Below are positions 25,461 to 26,462 of a stretch of 26,462 bases of DNA, piece after piece (position 1 is the stretch's first letter; every line of letters starts with the position of its first letter). A program made the translations under genes and the position numbers. The notes beneath the pieces were generated by a model that saw only the letters and a list, made by a program, of their open reading frames with translations, did not search any database and had not been told where the DNA came from. Source of the DNA: Pseudomonadota bacterium (GTDB taxonomy: Bacteria; Myxococcota_A; Polyangia; Polyangiales; Polyangiaceae). The stretch lies in contig JAEYYX010000087.1 of NCBI GenBank assembly GCA_023428245.1, positions 1-26,462 of the forward strand, in the 5' to 3' direction.

Positions 25461-25587
25461 CCCAACTGCGCGGCGCGCGAGGGCGATGGTCCAACCTCCG
25501 TCCCCGCGAGCGCACCCGCGCTCAAGAGCTCCCTCTCTTAGGCCCTCGCGCGCCGCGCGCCGGGTCTTCTCGTAGTCCGCGCGGCGA

Positions 25588-25603
25588 TGTTTCACGTGAA
25601 ACA
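25588..25603. promoter_or_regulatory. parS: parS centromere site 2
   Basis: A perfect TGTTTCACGTGAAACA; the dyad extends to 22 bp with CGA/TCG flanks (25585-25606). The bases after it, CGAGGGTTTGCGC, recur after site 3. It lies 660 bp from site 1 and close to the GC-skew change. Confidence 0.97.
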
Positions 25604-25974
25604 TCGAGGGTTTGCGCGCGTTCGGGCCCCTTCGAAGCCATTCGGGGCCACCCTGGACGGGTGCCGGACCCTTAAGGGCGAGGAATCCGGCAAGTAGAGG
25701 AGCGGGGCCATCCCAGGCCGGGCGGGACAACTAGCCCGGCGGGCTTCCCTTGAGGACACGAACGCGGACGGCCTGAAGGTGGACGCCGCTTGGGGTCCTG
25801 GAGCTCGGGGACCGGTAGAGCTCGAGTCCCCGGGAACGGAATACTTCGCCCCCCGGGAGACTGGGAGGGTGCGGACCCTTCGGGAGAAGGGAGCTGCGCG
25901 AGGCGGCCGCGGCTCGCGGCGTCGGATGGGTGCGCGGGGGGCTGAGCCCGTTTGAGAGGGGCTGAGGCGTCGGA

Positions 25975-25990
25975 TGTTTCACGTGAAACA
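25975..25990. promoter_or_regulatory. parS: parS centromere site 3
   Basis: A perfect TGTTTCACGTGAAACA, extended to a 20-bp dyad by GA/TC (25973-25992), followed by the same CGAGGGTTTGCGC as site 2. It lies 387 bp from site 2. Three consensus sites within 1.1 kb make chance occurrence negligible. Confidence 0.97.
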
Positions 25991-26462
25991 TCGAGGGTTT
26001 GCGCCGCGAGGCCCATGGGCGGACCGCCCGGAAGCCTCCCTGCGCCGCGAGTAGGGACCGTCAGGTGGGGCCCATCGAGGTGAAGCAGGGCGCGCTGGGG
26101 ACTTTGGTTCAGAACGAGGGGCCCCAGGTTCAAAGGCGGGAGGATGGGCGCGTCTTGGGCGCAACGGGAACTCGGGGGGGAGCGGCGGGGAGGTGAGCGG
26201 AGGTTAGGAAGGACAGGGGCGCGCAGGCAGAGGAAGGGATTGGAGCACTGACGACATCGTGGATGAGCGCCGGAGGGACCCGGAATCCGCGAGGAAGCCT
26301 TTGCTTCAATGTACAGTTCGCCGGAAAGGGCAGAAAAGATGCGCCTTCAGGGGCGGTGGCGCTGAGGCGGTGAGGGCGGGTGAAGGCTCGGTCGAGGACC
26401 TCGGATGTGTTGGGCCGGGGCCAAAAGCAGAGGGGATTTCAGGGGCTTGTTGGGGGGAGGCT

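Larger units (their letters stand above)
24945..26462. other. Gene-free parS region with strand-composition switch
   Basis: About 1.5 kb in which I see no supportable gene. Open frames exist on both strands, but they are Pro/Gly/Arg-rich, lack family motifs and several begin with MFHVKH or contain DVSRETS, which are just translations of the parS palindrome. From about 24960 to 25560 the + strand is C-rich; from 25561 to the end it is strongly G-rich. Copy Q of the dispersed repeat and a 9-bp tandem repeat are here. At 26415-26426 the minus strand reads TTTTGGCCCCGG, a partial match to the start of the dispersed repeat. No DnaA box or AT-rich tract was found. Confidence 0.7.

Noticed and set aside
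24874..25515. 213-codon frame on the minus strand in the parS region
   Set aside because: Pro/Gly/Ser/Arg-rich translation without any motif; contains DVSRETS, which is just the parS palindrome in another frame.
25731..25991. Frames beginning MFHVKH at parS sites
   Set aside because: The start codon and first residues are the parS palindrome itself. The downstream translations are low complexity and unrelated to each other.
24945..26462. oriC inside the parS region
   Set aside because: Skew changes here, but I found no DnaA-box-like sequence and no AT-rich tract; the initiation site itself is not visible in this stretch.

Overview
The window looks like chromosomal DNA from a GC-rich Gram-negative bacterium, most likely a myxobacterium or relative (Myxococcota, formerly Deltaproteobacteria). 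The evidence is the high GC content, many lipoproteins with glycine-rich or TPR architectures, a eukaryote-type Kunitz domain on a lipoprotein, a GyrB with the long C-terminal insert, System I (CcmF-type) cytochrome c maturation genes and three perfect ParB-binding parS palindromes. The taxonomic call is inference; no rRNA or tRNA gene is visible.

Layout, left to right. (1) 1-4.5 kb: the 3' part of cinA (+), clpB (-) ending tail-to-tail with it, and a lipoprotein-like peroxiredoxin (+) divergent from clpB. (2) 4.5-9.84 kb: the replication block gyrB, recF, dnaN, all on the minus strand and transcribed in the order dnaN-recF-gyrB. A ~400 bp gene-free region upstream of dnaN contains a DnaA-box-like site, a short G/C cluster, TAG-type trinucleotides and an 85% AT tract in the order described for bacterial unwinding regions. 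It is a candidate oriC; dnaA is not next to dnaN. (3) 9.84-14.03 kb: a translationally coupled minus-strand operon ccmF - ccmI-like - unknown secreted membrane-anchored protein. (4) 14.4-15.1 kb: a small type II toxin-antitoxin pair with a visible promoter and a 12-bp palindrome. (5) 15.2-17.04 kb: a Kunitz plus pacifastin-like cysteine-rich lipoprotein and pyrH. (6) 17.1-19.3 kb: a parvulin-type lipoprotein foldase translationally coupled to a lysine-2,3-aminomutase-like radical SAM enzyme. (7) 19.36-23.08 kb: an unknown aromatic-rich lipoprotein divergent from a 912-residue TPR / zinc metallopeptidase lipoprotein. (8) 23.1-24.8 kb: a Fic-domain AMPylase gene flanked by 234-235 bp direct repeats that are copies of its own 3' end. 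(9) 24.9-26.46 kb: about 1.5 kb without a recognisable gene, carrying three parS sites and a sharp change of GC skew from C-rich to G-rich on the + strand at about 25.56 kb.

The housekeeping content (dnaN, recF, gyrB), the parS cluster and the skew change all say that this is the origin-proximal part of the chromosome. The two origin signals (unwinding-region-like motif at 9.65 kb, skew change at 25.56 kb) lie 16 kb apart and do not agree on the exact start point, which is the most useful open question here. The accessory interest lies in the repeat-flanked fic gene, the double inhibitor-like lipoprotein, the dispersed intergenic repeat found at 4.5, 14.2 and 25.4 kb, and the unknown third gene of the ccm operon.
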